64,000 nucleotides of DNA from Sycobia sp. Sy_11 (taxonomy: Eukaryota; Arthropoda; Insecta; Hymenoptera; Epichrysomallidae), in contig JACCIC010000217.1 of NCBI GenBank assembly GCA_018907035.1, positions 840,249-904,248 of the forward strand, read 5' to 3'. Below are positions 45,700-55,401 of this stretch, one piece after another. Made by a program: the position numbers and the translations under genes. A model generated the notes under the pieces. It was not told where the DNA came from, ran no database searches, and worked only from the letters and a program-made list of their open reading frames with translations. Positions within the stretch are counted from its first letter, which is position 1; each line of letters opens with the position of its first letter.

Positions 45700-46127
45700 T
45701 CACTCTTCTCAGTCTCTCAATCATCCAGACATCCATCCTCTCTTTTGCTCAGAAGCACATGCATAACGTATTTTGCGATCAACCGCCAGCTGTCCGCGTC
45801 CGTCTTCATAAGTCTCATCACGTTTTCTAGCGTGATCGCGCTTACCCTCGTTTGTAGCCCTAATAGTAACTCGGTCGAATGCTCGCACACGAAGAACGTG
45901 CACTCCACATCGTCTCAAACCCACCCGCAATACTTGAATTCCGGAGAGGTAATCCTCTGCATTCTGTAGAGATACTTACGGAAGTATCCATGTCTGGAAA
46001 AGGACTGGGTAAGGTAGAAGTTCACCTCCGCATGTTTCCTCTCCTTCCACGGGCCGATTTCAGGTATTAGTCTTTCCGTCCATTGTCCTGATTCCTCCAT
46101 CGTCCACCGTCTCTGCCACGTCTCCAT
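45700..46127 (-). pseudogene. R1-like ORF2 C-terminal fragment 2
   Basis: On the minus strand RLIPEIGPWKERKHAEVNFY and LTQSFSRHGYFRKYLYRM (about 46075-45960) match the post-RT region of the element at 38602-39213 (WIGRQHGEINYYLTQVLTGH). They are followed by a shifted DVECTFFVCEH and an ADSWRLIAKYV segment. It is diverged from, and independent of, the copy at 38.4-42.2 kb. Confidence 0.75.
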
Positions 46128-46220
46128 CGTCTTTATCCGTTTTTCATTCGAGCATTTATTACCCTACTACCCTATCAGAAATCTGAAAGCTATTAATATT
46201 ATAAAAAAATTATATTTAAT

Positions 46221-46631
46221 ATGAAAAAAATATTTTTAATCTTACTCATTTTATTTTCAATAACTAAATTTAATTATTACACTTACAGCTCTTAATAAAC
46301 AAATTTTACATCCTTTAATTATAAGAATTTTATTAATATTATTTATTATTTTAGTTTTGTTAAATATTAGAATGTTCTATTCTACAAGATTTCTATCATA
46401 TATTACTTTTTTAATAATAATTCTATAATATTACAGATTAAGTTTTAATGGTTTTTAGAATTTTTAATATTAAAAAAACACTTATTTATTACTAATTTAT
46501 TATCATTTAAAAGTTGCTTGCGTTTATATCATTCTGATAAAAATTTAATAACTTTCATTTCAATAATCTTTATATTAATCATAATAGCTTGAAATATAAA
46601 AATAATTATTGATAAAAAATATTTTAAATAG
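46221..46631 (+). pseudogene. nad6: Nuclear insertion of mitochondrial nad6 (numt)
   Basis: The 411-bp segment is extremely AT-rich. Read with the invertebrate mitochondrial code (ATA = Met, TGA = Trp, AGA = Ser), it gives a hydrophobic protein start (MKKMFLILLILFS). This is followed by LHPLIMSILLMLFIILVLLN and SFLSYITFLMMIL, the HPL and SYIxFLxMI patterns of NADH dehydrogenase subunit 6, and ends LMMAWNMKMIIDKKYFK with a stop at 46629-46631. Two or three frame disruptions and the loss of the GG after FLMMI show it is not a working gene. No flanking mitochondrial genes (cob, tRNAs) are recognisable. Confidence 0.7.
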
Positions 46632-46925
46632 AATCTTGTTCGTTTAGAACGATAGTCTGCACTGGTACATAGAGATTAGATAGACAAATTAACGGTACTC
46701 CAGGTATGCACCCGTTCTGAGCGTGATACCTTTATACCTCTGGTCAACTACAGCACTGAAAAAGGTTGAACAGTTCATGACCAAAGGTCACCAGTTCCTG
46801 CTTAAGAGCAATATTAGTAGACTCAGATCACTATATAATAGTATTATACTCGTATACCTTGTCTTTATTTAACTTTATATTTTATGAAAAAAACTTTTAT
46901 AAAAAAACACTTTCAAATTAAAGTC
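46632..46925. other. Interval without a recognised gene
   Basis: It lies between the numt and the I-like element. No domain, LTR end or structural motif was identified. Confidence 0.4.
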
Positions 46926-46929
46926 AGTA

Positions 46930-48413
46930 CGGAGCGATTGGAATATGTTTCATGAAATTTTAAATAATAATTACACTAAATTTTTATTTATGGAATTTTC
47001 GTAAAAATTTACGAATGATCAATACAGTGAATTTGCAGAAATCATAACAAACGCTATTAAAAATTGTACTTCTAAAGTTAAAAAATGTAATTCATTAAAA
47101 AAACCAAATTCAGTGCCGTGGTGGGATTTGGAATGCGATAAACTTAAAAGATTAAGGCGTGCATACTTTACAAAATGGGAACATACTTTAGAACATAATG
47201 ATCTGTTAGAGTAGAAAAAGTATGCGCCCAAACCAAAAAAATATTTAGAGAGAAAAAAAGAAGTGTTTTCAGAAATTCGTAGCGAGTATAAATTTTCACA
47301 CAAATTTTCAATATATTTGGAACAAATGCAAAATATTTAGAAATCGCTGAGTAAATGTTCCACCCATAAATTTCTTCGACAGTCACGAAAAGCAAAAAAT
47401 ATAAATGATGCTCTAGACAAATTACATCCGTCGTAAGTCGAGACAAATTCATAAACTCTTCTCTCTAGTGGATCAAGTGTATTTTTTGACCTTCATTTTA
47501 GTTTTTCCAAATTGAATACTGTTTTCAACTACAAAAATTCAAAATCTTCGGCTGGCAAAGACGGTATCGATTTCGAAATATTACAAGAATTACCTGTGCA
47601 ATTAAAACTTCTTCTCTTAGATATTTTTAATTTCTTGTTTATAGAAAATTATTTCCCTGAATTTCTGAAACATTCTTTCATTCACTTTATACCAAAATCT
47701 GAGACTAATGGTCTTCGTCCTATTGCTCTCATATCTTGCCTCTGTAAACTGTTTGAGACACTTGTTAAAAACAGACTACAGTGGTGGGTGGAAGACAATG
47801 ACATTCTTTCAGCGAATGAATTTGGATTTCGATAAGGCAAATCAACATTAGATAATATCAATAACTTAATGTTAAAGATTGAAGAAGCCTAATTTGAGAA
47901 AAAAAATGTTCTTGCACTTTTCTTAGATGTTCAAGCTGCATTTGATAATATCAATAGGGACATTTTATTACATAAACTTCCTTCTGTGGGATGTTCAACT
48001 ATGCTATTAAAGTGCATTCATTTTATCACTCATAAGAGAATTATTTATACCGATTCGCTACGATAAACTTACCGTACCGTTTATAAATGAGTTCCATAAG
48101 AAGTTCTAAGTCCTCTCCTATACATTATATACGTCTGTGATATAACAAGCGGATTACAAAAAACTGTACTTACCTCACAAATTGCTGATAACATTGAAGT
48201 GTATATTAAGTATGCTAGCATTGAAAGAGGGAAAAAAATATTCTAAAAAAAAAAGAATAGGATAGGCTTAGAAATTTCAGAAATAAAAATACAACTTTTG
48301 CATTTTAATAAGAAAAATATAAATTCTGTAATCAAAAGTGAATTCTGTATCAAGCGAGAGTATGAAGTTTCTTGGTATGCATCTAGACTACAATCTAACT
48401 TTTAATAAACATT
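46930..48413 (+). pseudogene. I-clade-like non-LTR retrotransposon, RT region (part 1)
   Basis: The linker reads NSVPWWDLECDKLKRLRRAY near 47110-47170, typical of I/Nimb-type elements between endonuclease and RT. RT follows with KSSAGKDGIDFEILQELP (about 47530), HFIPKSETNGLRPIALISCL (about 47690-47745), QWWVEDNDILSANEFGFR and then a stop (47833), VLALFLDVQAAFDNI (about 47910-47955) and MKFLGMHLDYNLTFNKHC (about 48362-48415). Stops and a weak YxDD region show it is dead. It is cut at 48414 by an insertion and resumes downstream. Confidence 0.8.
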
Positions 48414-48476
48414 GTGACGTATGGGATGCGTCGCTTGGGTTGCTAAGTGATCTGAAAGAGAAAAAGAAATAAAACG

Positions 48477-48522
<46 letters not shown>

Positions 48523-48780
48523 TCATATTACATATTATATATGTACGTAGGTTCATCAAGACCATTAAGCACATTCGAAATATATGAAATTCCATATCAG
48601 TCTTCCTTTTTCATCAGCTCTTTAACTTTTGTTGACTTTCTCCTGATTCCGAATCCATTTTCAATTTTTCACATAAATTGTCTACTTGACGATTTAGAAA
48701 GTTTTAATTTAATACATATCTTTATTATGCGCTACAAGCTGTATTTTATTAGTTATTTCTTTTAATTAAGAAAACAAATA
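48414..48780. mobile_element. Insertion 1 in the I-like element
   Basis: It begins TGTGACGTATGGGATGCGTC, as does insertion 2 at 49117, and contains a TA repeat (48479-48520). It separates readable parts of the I-like element. The TGTGACG start suggests an LTR relic or short non-autonomous element; the right boundary is approximate. Confidence 0.5.
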
Positions 48781-49116
48781 CTTAACTTTAAGTATGCATC
48801 TGTATAAAAAATTTACAACTGTAGCTTGGTTACAACCAGGCTACTCTAGGCATAAAGATTGGAGTGAGACTCATAAAATTGCCACTTGTAAAGCACCAAA
48901 GTATAATAAATTTTCGAGTATATAGAATGGACTCAACCAAAACATAACGCTCTTTGCTTAGGAGCATTTATCTATTCGATAAGCCTGTCGTTTCGACTGA
49001 GATCGATACCGTAACTCGTTATACTTATTGACAAATTCCCTCAATAGTTACAAGAGCTCTTTCGGATCAAAATATCTTGAAAACAACTGTTACTTTTAAA
49101 ATTGCTTATAAGTATG
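48781..49116 (+). pseudogene. I-like element, middle part
   Basis: Between the two insertions a plus-strand frame reads RMEWTQPKHNALCLGAFI-like sequence (about 48915-48975) and IPSIVTRALSDQ (about 49030-49070), consistent with the RT-to-RNase H connection of an I-like ORF2. Frame shifts are present. The assignment rests mainly on position and orientation. Confidence 0.5.
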
Positions 49117-50155
49117 CTGTGACGTATGGGATACGTCACTTAACTTACTAAATAATCTGAAAAAAAGAAAGATGATTAAATCAAGCACATTTAAATAAAA
49201 TAACTTTATTAGAAATATATAAAACAAATTGAGTTTATCAAACCATTTTGAGGTTAACACTCATATGAAGTGTTGTTGTTGGGTGCAGGACTTCTTTCCG
49301 ATGATATATGAGAGATGCACGATGACACGACACACATACTAATCACATATAATGTGCGAGTTGCGCAGTAGCGCTCGCTAACGTAGGCGGCGAGGTAGGG
49401 AGCGGAACGGAAAAAGGACTATCGAAATGTATACGAATGCATATAATATGCATTTCAGGCATTAAAGAAAGAAAAAAAGAGATGTATAGGAATGTCGTTG
49501 CGCGTCCGGTAGATGGCCGATAGTAGTGGAGACCCTTCTTACCGACTTCAAATGAATTAAGCACATTCGCGCGCGAAATTCAAATGAATAATTGAAAGGG
49601 GCAGATTAATTGCTCCAATCAGGAGTTATAGGAAGGAAGCGGAACCGGATGAAGACCTAAGTAGTAAAGGTGGGGACCAATACCTGTTTGGTAAATTAAT
49701 AAATTAGAGTGTTTAATAAATTAAATAAGGTAATTGGTGCCCGCCAAGAAATAATAAATTGGCGGTATTTGAAGGAAGAGGGGATGTTAATTTTTGTGGA
49801 GAGTAGTTGATTTCTGACTATTGTCGAGAGTAGAAGAAATTAAAGTTCTTTTCTTTTGTGAGATTCTCTCTTAGTTTTTCTTTTTGAGAATTTTCAAATT
49901 GTGGTGTGTTATTTAAGTATCGGTGGTGAGGGGGATTAATAGGAAATTATTTATAGAAGAAAAGGAAATTCTAGTAGTAGTGTGGAAGGAGAAAAAAAAA
50001 GAGAGAGAGAGAGAAAGAAAAATTCAGAAGTGAGGAAGTAAGATTTGGAAAATAAGATTGAGGAAGTAAAGTGGAAATAAATAGAAGAAACCAGATCAAA
50101 TGGAGATATAGAAATATATTCATTATTAAAATAATAATTATTTATGGAAATTAAG
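49117..50155. mobile_element. Insertion 2 in the I-like element, possible solo LTR
   Basis: It starts TGTGACGTATGGGATACGTC and runs for about 1.04 kb to where RNase H homology resumes. The interior has a GC-richer patch (49345-49420) and purine-rich DNA (49980-50060), but no protein domain. TGTGACG-type ends and the absence of coding suggest a solo LTR. A matching right end and target duplication were not found. Confidence 0.45.
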
Positions 50156-50159
50156 TATT

Positions 50160-50740
50160 AAAATAATTACTTCCATTCCATTTAACCAATGTCTTGGTAA
50201 AAATCTAAAAGGAAAAACAGATGTGAATACTGTATTAAAAAATGTTGTAAGTGAAAACAATGCGCTCGCTGTCTACGCAGATGCGAGCAAAGTGTTTGGG
50301 GCTAACCACGTAGGCTGCTCAGTTTTCTACTCAGAACCTAATATAAAGACTATGATTTCGATAGATATTTACGCTTCTGTGTACACGGCAGAGTGAATTG
50401 CGTTGCACAGTGCTTTCTAATTAGCCTTAAAACATTGCAATCGTAACATTTATATTTTTTCTGATTCTCTCAGTGTTCTGCAATCTCTTGAATCTACGAA
50501 AGTTAGTATAAAAATAAATAATTTTATTCACAAGATTAAAGAAAAATACAATATTTTTTATAATAAGTCACATAATAAAACTTGTAAAAAAACTCTTTTG
50601 GTTACCGCTCACAGTGGTTGAGCCGGAAATGAGGAAGCAGGAATGTTAGCTAAAATGCTACATGCTTGAACTCTTTAAATTACAATGAAATATCGCACAC
50701 AGATCTCATCGAACTAATAAAATGCTCGTATAATCATAAC
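50160..50740 (+). pseudogene. I-like element, RNase H region (part 3)
   Basis: The frame reads LAVYADASKVFG, VGCSVFYSEP, ASVYTAE followed by a stop, NIYIFSDSLSVLQSLEST, LVTAHSG and then a stop, and NEEAGMLAK. These are the DGS-, AE-, SDS- and HxGxxGNExAD-type blocks of non-LTR RNase H. The two stops make it inactive. Polinton copy B begins at 50746, inside the tail of this gene. Confidence 0.8.
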
Positions 50741-50745
50741 AATAT

Positions 50746-51256
50746 AGTAGATAGGCTATGGGCATTCTAGCACATGGGCATTCTGGCACACTCTCCCCCC
50801 CTGAAATCTGTGCTTTGGCCCTGTGGGCATTCAAGCACACCTCCCCCCCTTGAAAACTGTGCTGAGCCCCCCTGCATATTGTAATGTATAGAGAATGAGG
50901 TCACCTCCCAAAAACGATGCCGCTCTCGCTATATTAGATAATGAGAGAGAGAGATGAGGAACGACTCGTTTCATCTTTTTTTTTTATACATTAAAATTTA
51001 ATATACGTGTGAGAAAAGGCGAACACCATTGATGGTAGAGGAGAGTAGAACATGACATACTTTACATGCGAGTATACTTTGGGTTCTCTACTAGAGGGCT
51101 GGGGGGGGGGGCATGTCTCACTTGACAGGTGAGTAGACTTTAGGTGTAGTAGAATACCTTTATGTGCCGTGATGCCTATAGCAAAGTCAACTACTTTTTT
51201 ATTTTTGTATTTATTTATTTTTTTTCATTTTTCTTCTTCTTTGAATTTAGCAATAT
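50746..51256. repeat. Left terminal repeat and subterminal region of copy B
   Basis: The first 60 bp or so match copy A at 4596. Within it a unit of about 48 bp, GGGCATTC..GCACAC, C-run, then TGAAA.CTGTGCT, occurs twice (about 50778-50829 and 50830-50872). Further on are an 11-G run (51102-51112) and ACTTTAGGTGTAGTAGAAT (51133-51151), shared with copy A. No coding region was seen. Confidence 0.7.
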
Positions 51257-52498
51257 TTAAATAACCTTTCTTACATCTCCACTGATGGGATTATACTGAA
51301 CTATGCGATCGTGCAAGATCAAGCAATAAGCTGTAGTATTGGCTGGAAAGTTCTCTTTAGCCTCAAATTCTAAACGTACATCTACAGGAGCGCTCTTTAG
51401 AGATTCATTTTGTCGTGAGCAATCAATCACTATGAGAGGTTCATTATCGAGAAACTGTTTCTTTGAAAGCAGTGGTTGAGGATCCCTTGTATAGTATGTT
51501 TTTTGGAAATTTGCATACATATCATACAGTATTGCATATTGATTATTAGATATGTCAAGGCTTAAATTATTGTATGGATAATATTGAGAATTTAAAAAAA
51601 GTCTCACGTTAGTTATATTGCAATGATCAAAACGACTGGCGTTTGCGGATGCTTGAAATTTTTTCTTTGTCTGTAAGCCGAGAATCACATAACGTGGTTT
51701 CTCCAATTGATTGGAAGTTTTCACTGTCCACACATGCTTATTGGCGCTTGGCAGAACAGGATATTCAAATAGTTCCCATGAACGATAACACATTGGGATG
51801 GGATTATCTTTGCCAATGAAATTTAAAAGTTGGATTTTTTGTTTATCAGAAGCAATGACATAAGGCATTAACCATTCTATTTTTGTTATTTTTATGTTAT
51901 ATTCTTCATATGTAGTATTATTACCAACTATAATACCTTCCTGGATTATGGCATTCAGGTCAGATCTTGATCTTACCAGAATGAGTTCATGTTTCATGTT
52001 AATTACAATTTTTCTGTAATCTTCTGCGAAGCCCAAAATCATACTTAGAGGAATAGAAACGTCGAAGTTTCCATGCCTATCTATCAATGTTCTCGTTGTT
52101 TCTTCGTTGCCAATCCAGCCTGCATTTTCAAGCATGAGCGTCTCGTTGGTATTGAATGAAGCCCATCCTTTCATGACACTACTCAATCCAACATTTTTAC
52201 TTTTGTCTATCTCAACGCCATTAATTTCGTAGCGAATTTCATCAAAAAGATGACAAATACCATTGTTGACGAATCTAGATTTAGTTGGTGCATTTCCAGC
52301 AGTGTTTTGTAATTTTCCATAGATATGGATAGAACTACGTGATGGCAGAAGACACAGATCTTGGTGTTGGATGGAAATGCGAATTTCATCATTATGATCA
52401 AAGTTTAGTGATGTGTATGGTTGATGTGCGTGAATTTCATAATGAGCAATTGACTCATCGAATGCTACACCTGATTGAATTTTTAGTATTTCGTCCAT
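51257..52498 (-). CDS. Major capsid protein, double jelly-roll type
   Basis: 413 aa, intact. Residues 76-98 carry the pattern FVNNGICHLF...RYEINGVEID, which I associate with Polinton/adintovirus hexon-like capsid proteins. An EIRISIQHQD strand precedes it. The sequence is rich in beta-type alternation and aromatic residues and has no signal peptide or membrane segment. The length is near the short end for this family. It is the first gene inside the left terminus on the minus strand, followed upstream by the penton-like protein, which is the usual adjacency. The start ATG at 52498 overlaps the end of a small upstream frame. The role would be the hexameric capsid shell of a virion. The assignment is by motif and synteny, not by database search. 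Confidence 0.75.
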   Translation of the reverse strand: MDEILKIQSGVAFDESIAHYEIHAHQPYTSLNFDHNDEIRISIQHQDLCLLPSRSSIHIYGKLQNTAGNAPTKSRFVNNGICHLFDEIRYEINGVEIDKSKNVGLSSVMKGWASFNTNETLMLENAGWIGNEETTRTLIDRHGNFDVSIPLSMILGFAEDYRKIVINMKHELILVRSRSDLNAIIQEGIIVGNNTTYEEYNIKITKIEWLMPYVIASDKQKIQLLNFIGKDNPIPMCYRSWELFEYPVLPSANKHVWTVKTSNQLEKPRYVILGLQTKKKFQASANASRFDHCNITNVRLFLNSQYYPYNNLSLDISNNQYAILYDMYANFQKTYYTRDPQPLLSKKQFLDNEPLIVIDCSRQNESLKSAPVDVRLEFEAKENFPANTTAYCLILHDRIVQYNPISGDVRKVI

Positions 52499-52634
52499 TT
52501 TTTTTCAGAAAGCAGCAGAAAATTATACAGCTAATTTTTTTCCACGAACTTTTAGACCTAGACTTTGTAGGAACTGAATGTTCTTCAGTGTTAACGGTTT
52601 CAAACTCTTCAATCGACTGATTGTCGATTGCCAT
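52455..52634 (-). CDS. Small ORF overlapping the capsid gene start
   Basis: A 59-codon frame in the 179-bp gap between the penton-like and major capsid genes begins at the ATG at 52634 and overlaps the capsid start by 44 bp in another frame. It has an acidic, polar N terminus and a short hydrophobic, cysteine-rich stretch (ISCIIFCCFL). I do not recognise it. It could be a small membrane-associated protein, or the leader of the capsid mRNA that is open by chance. Confidence 0.3.
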   Translation of the reverse strand: MAIDNQSIEEFETVNTEEHSVPTKSRSKSSWKKISCIIFCCFLKKNGRNTKNSIRCSIR

Positions 52635-52677
52635 GATGGAGTACTTATATGTGTGCTAGAATTATAAACAATCCCCA

Positions 52678-53388
52678 TTATATAGATTTGATATGAAGTC
52701 TAACAGTGATTTCCTCTTCTCGAAAATTAACTAGATTGCCGTCCTGATCGACAATTCGAACTTGTATATTATCTATGCACTTAACACTAAGTGGTAGATA
52801 TATAACATGTGATGGAATTTCAATGATTTTATATCCTGGAGGAACACTGGGAAAGAATTCATGAATAGTATGAACTTTTTGGTTGTTAATGAAAGCTCCT
52901 GCAGTAATGTTACACTCGACTCTGAGTGCGTTGATTTTCAATATTTTCACTGGTAAATCAGAACGGTGTTCTATATTTTCTTTGAGAGTACGAGGAGTAA
53001 AACCCAACACTCGACCGATTGATTTTTCAGGTCTAAGGTCTAACGAAACACTGCACTTAATTTCACTTTTAAATGTATTATTGTTAGCTTTCAAGGAAAA
53101 TTCAATTCCTTTTGATTTCAATGTATTAGATAAAAATTGATTTATATCATCAATCTCGTAACTACCAATGGGGATAGTAATAATTTCTCCTTTTAAATGA
53201 AGTTGATTATTTGTATTGTCAATATTTGGAATTGAATTAAAGGTTAAAAGTTCGACTAAACCTAAAACATAATTTTTATGCTTTGGTAATTCAATGGATG
53301 GAAAGTATTGGGCTTCTAAGACAGAAGATTTTCCTGAAAGAGTCAAAGTGAAACTATCTTCCATGACTGATTGAGCGAAAATGATCAA
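52678..53388 (-). CDS. Minor capsid (penton-like, single jelly-roll) protein
   Basis: 236 aa from the ATG at 53388; an internal ATG at 53364 (residue 9, MEDSFTLTLSG) is an equally good start. Features fitting Polinton penton proteins are the beta-rich N terminus with LPKHKNYVLGLVELLTFNSI, the block IPIGSYEIDDINQFL near residues 72-86, and KSIGRVLGF near 122-130. It lies between the protease and the major capsid on the same strand. The role would be the pentameric vertex of the capsid. The family call is by order and motif style. Confidence 0.7.
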   Translation of the reverse strand: MIIFAQSVMEDSFTLTLSGKSSVLEAQYFPSIELPKHKNYVLGLVELLTFNSIPNIDNTNNQLHLKGEIITIPIGSYEIDDINQFLSNTLKSKGIEFSLKANNNTFKSEIKCSVSLDLRPEKSIGRVLGFTPRTLKENIEHRSDLPVKILKINALRVECNITAGAFINNQKVHTIHEFFPSVPPGYKIIEIPSHVIYLPLSVKCIDNIQVRIVDQDGNLVNFREEEITVRLHIKSI

Positions 53389-53409
53389 ATTTTATCTGAC
53401 AAATTCTTT

Positions 53410-53766
53410 TTATAGACTTTCAGTTAAAAAACGAAGACAAAGATGACCGCAAATGAATGAGTCGAAATTCTGATATCTTGTATAGTTGTATTTCACTTCT
53501 TTCACATTGAAATATTTCATAAGATCTATGGGAGGTTTGAGGTCACCAAAGCTATCAAAGTAGGTGACGTCAGATCCTCTCTTTCGATAACTGACCCAAT
53601 GAGTACCTTTATTTTGCGAATCATCGAGATTAACAATGGCAGATTCGTTATTCCATGGTCCATTACGAGGAAGGCTATTTCTCATGTAAACACCTCGAAA
53701 ATGTGGAATTTGTAATATATGTGCATATTTTATAAGATCAAAGTTTGTTAGTGGACGATTTGGCAA
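53410..53766 (-). CDS. Adenain-like cysteine protease (capsid maturation)
   Basis: 118 aa. Catalytic layout of the C48/adenain group: His56 in GTHWVSYRK, Asp71 in VTYFDSFGD, Gln99 and Cys106 in YQNFDSFICGHLCLRFL. The N-terminal part (LTNFDLIKYAHILQIPHFRG) is the usual substrate-side segment. Length is at the compact end of the family. In adenoviruses and Polintons this enzyme matures structural proteins during assembly. The gene ends 22 bp before the penton-like gene and its start overlaps none of its neighbours (3-bp gap to the PLA2 gene), suggesting one minus-strand transcription unit. Confidence 0.85.
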   Translation of the reverse strand: MPNRPLTNFDLIKYAHILQIPHFRGVYMRNSLPRNGPWNNESAIVNLDDSQNKGTHWVSYRKRGSDVTYFDSFGDLKPPIDLMKYFNVKEVKYNYTRYQNFDSFICGHLCLRFLTESL

Positions 53767-53768
53767 AA

Positions 53769-54566
53769 TTAAATTGAAGTTTTTTTTTTTCTTTTCATTA
53801 GACCGTGTCCGACATGCGGTTTGAGAAATAATCCCATTCCACGTTTATATGGCTTCAGATAGAGACCTTTACCTAAAGCAATAGCTTCCATCGTCTTATT
53901 ATGTCGCTTACTTTCTTGATAATCTTTCTGAGCAGCTTTAGCATCATTTACTGCTTTAGCTATTCCAGCAGCACCTCCGGCTAAAGCACCAGTTGCACTT
54001 AGTCCTGCGAACAGTGGAATAAGGAAAGGAAGAACTCCGCCAATTTTAGACGGAAGGGGTATCACACGTGGAATGAGAACTTTCTTCTTACAACCACTAT
54101 TCTTAAGAGCTTGACGAGCACCTTTTAAGGCGGACTGTATGACTTTGCGTGAATGTTTACCTGATTTCAATGATTTTTTCGCTGCTGTCACCAATTTGTT
54201 GAATTTCAGCCCCATTCCAGTTTTTGCCTTTAATTTCATAGCACTGGCAACCGCTAGAGCTGAGGCTTTCTCCGCAAGACTAGCATCTTTAGCTTTAATC
54301 AGTTGCCAAGCTTTATTAGCAAGCTTTATGTCAGCCACTTTACGATTACTGTTTTTATTAGAGTACTCAATGTCATGTTCTTTACATGCCTTATCTAGTT
54401 CATTTATTCCCGGATCACCCCTTTTTAATCGCTTTGTTAATTTAGTTCCAGGGCCACAGTATTGATAACCAGGAAGATGCATTTCGATAGGTAAATTGTT
54501 GATTACTCTATCGAGCAATCCACGTCCTTCCTTTTTTGAATGCTTCCGAGTTTTATGCTCAATCAT
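53769..54566 (-). CDS. Phospholipase A2 domain protein with membrane-active C terminus
   Basis: 265 aa, intact. A parvovirus VP1-type PLA2 signature is present: calcium loop YCGPGT at residues 36-41 and the catalytic pair His64-Asp65 in CKEHDIEYS. The N terminus is basic. A lysine-rich middle (about 110-165) precedes a hydrophobic, glycine/alanine-rich stretch at 176-205. The tail holds a lysine-rich YLKPYKRGMG-type region. PLA2 domains in capsid proteins are known to help cross endosomal membranes in densoviruses, and adintoviruses carry related proteins. Start chosen because copy A preserves the same ATG and first 65 residues. Confidence 0.85.
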   Translation of the reverse strand: MIEHKTRKHSKKEGRGLLDRVINNLPIEMHLPGYQYCGPGTKLTKRLKRGDPGINELDKACKEHDIEYSNKNSNRKVADIKLANKAWQLIKAKDASLAEKASALAVASAMKLKAKTGMGLKFNKLVTAAKKSLKSGKHSRKVIQSALKGARQALKNSGCKKKVLIPRVIPLPSKIGGVLPFLIPLFAGLSATGALAGGAAGIAKAVNDAKAAQKDYQESKRHNKTMEAIALGKGLYLKPYKRGMGLFLKPHVGHGLMKRKKKTSI

Positions 54567-54662
54567 CTTTGGCAGTCAAATTATAACTGATGATCGAAAA
54601 TATAAAATCAACATTTATATATTTACTTCAGTTAATGATAAACTAGACTTTGTCATATCAAC
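54567..54662. promoter_or_regulatory. Divergent promoter between PLA2 and ATPase genes
   Basis: A 96-bp AT-rich gap separates two head-to-head genes and must hold both promoters. TTTATATATTT near 54614-54624 is TATA-like. The same gap is preserved in copy A (9159-9254) with few changes, and an antisense frame spanning it in both copies reflects this conservation rather than a third gene. Confidence 0.5.
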
Positions 54663-55355
54663 ATGGATTTCACTGAGCAGAACGTGAAACTCCCTGTCGC
54701 TAACTTTGATTTTGGAAAGGAAAAAAGAAGGAAGCGACACGGAGAATTGCTACCAGGTAGTATACGAGCAGTATTCTGCGGTCCATCAAACTGCGGAAAA
54801 ACAAATAGCTTATTAGCTTTAATCACTCATCCCAATGGTCTTAGATTCGAGAATGTGTATGTTTATTCAAAATCCTTAAATCAACCAAAGTATCAATTTC
54901 TCAAAAAAGTCATAGAACGAGTCGAAGGCATCTCATATTTCCCGTTTAGTGAACATGAATCTGTAATATCACCGGATGAAGCATTGCCCAATTCAATTAT
55001 GATTTTTGATGATGTAGCTTGTGAGAAGCAAGATAACGTCAGAGCATTTTTCTGTATGGGGAGACATAAAAGTGTAGACTGCTTCTACCTATGCCAGTCA
55101 TATGCTCATATACCAAAACATCTTATTAGAGATAATATTAATATGCTAGTAATTTATCGACAAGATGATGTGAATTTAAAACATATTTATGATGACCATG
55201 TCAATACTGATCTGTCTTTCAACGAGTTTCGTAATTTTTGTTCTGAATGCTGGAAAAATGATAAATATGGATTTGCTGTTATTGATAAAGATAGAACGAT
55301 GGATGCTGGTAGATACAGAAAAGGTTTTGACTGTTTTGCAATAAAAAGAAATTAA
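54663..55355 (+). CDS. FtsK/HerA-type genome-packaging ATPase
   Basis: 230 aa. Walker A loop at residues 40-48 (GPSNCGKTN), Walker B at 112-118 (IMIFDDV), followed by GRHKSVDCFYLCQSYAHIPK (133-152), the sensor region found in A32-like packaging ATPases of Polintons, adintoviruses and large DNA viruses. The N terminus (PVANFDFGKEKRRKR) is a basic docking segment. The length is typical of Polinton ATPases. The role would be ATP-driven insertion of the genome into the capsid. It starts the plus-strand block and is followed after 46 bp by the next gene. Confidence 0.9.
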   Translation: MDFTEQNVKLPVANFDFGKEKRRKRHGELLPGSIRAVFCGPSNCGKTNSLLALITHPNGLRFENVYVYSKSLNQPKYQFLKKVIERVEGISYFPFSEHESVISPDEALPNSIMIFDDVACEKQDNVRAFFCMGRHKSVDCFYLCQSYAHIPKHLIRDNINMLVIYRQDDVNLKHIYDDHVNTDLSFNEFRNFCSECWKNDKYGFAVIDKDRTMDAGRYRKGFDCFAIKRN

Positions 55356-55401
55356 AAAAATCTTAATCACTCAGTTCAATTTTACACAGCAACACGACAC
55401 C

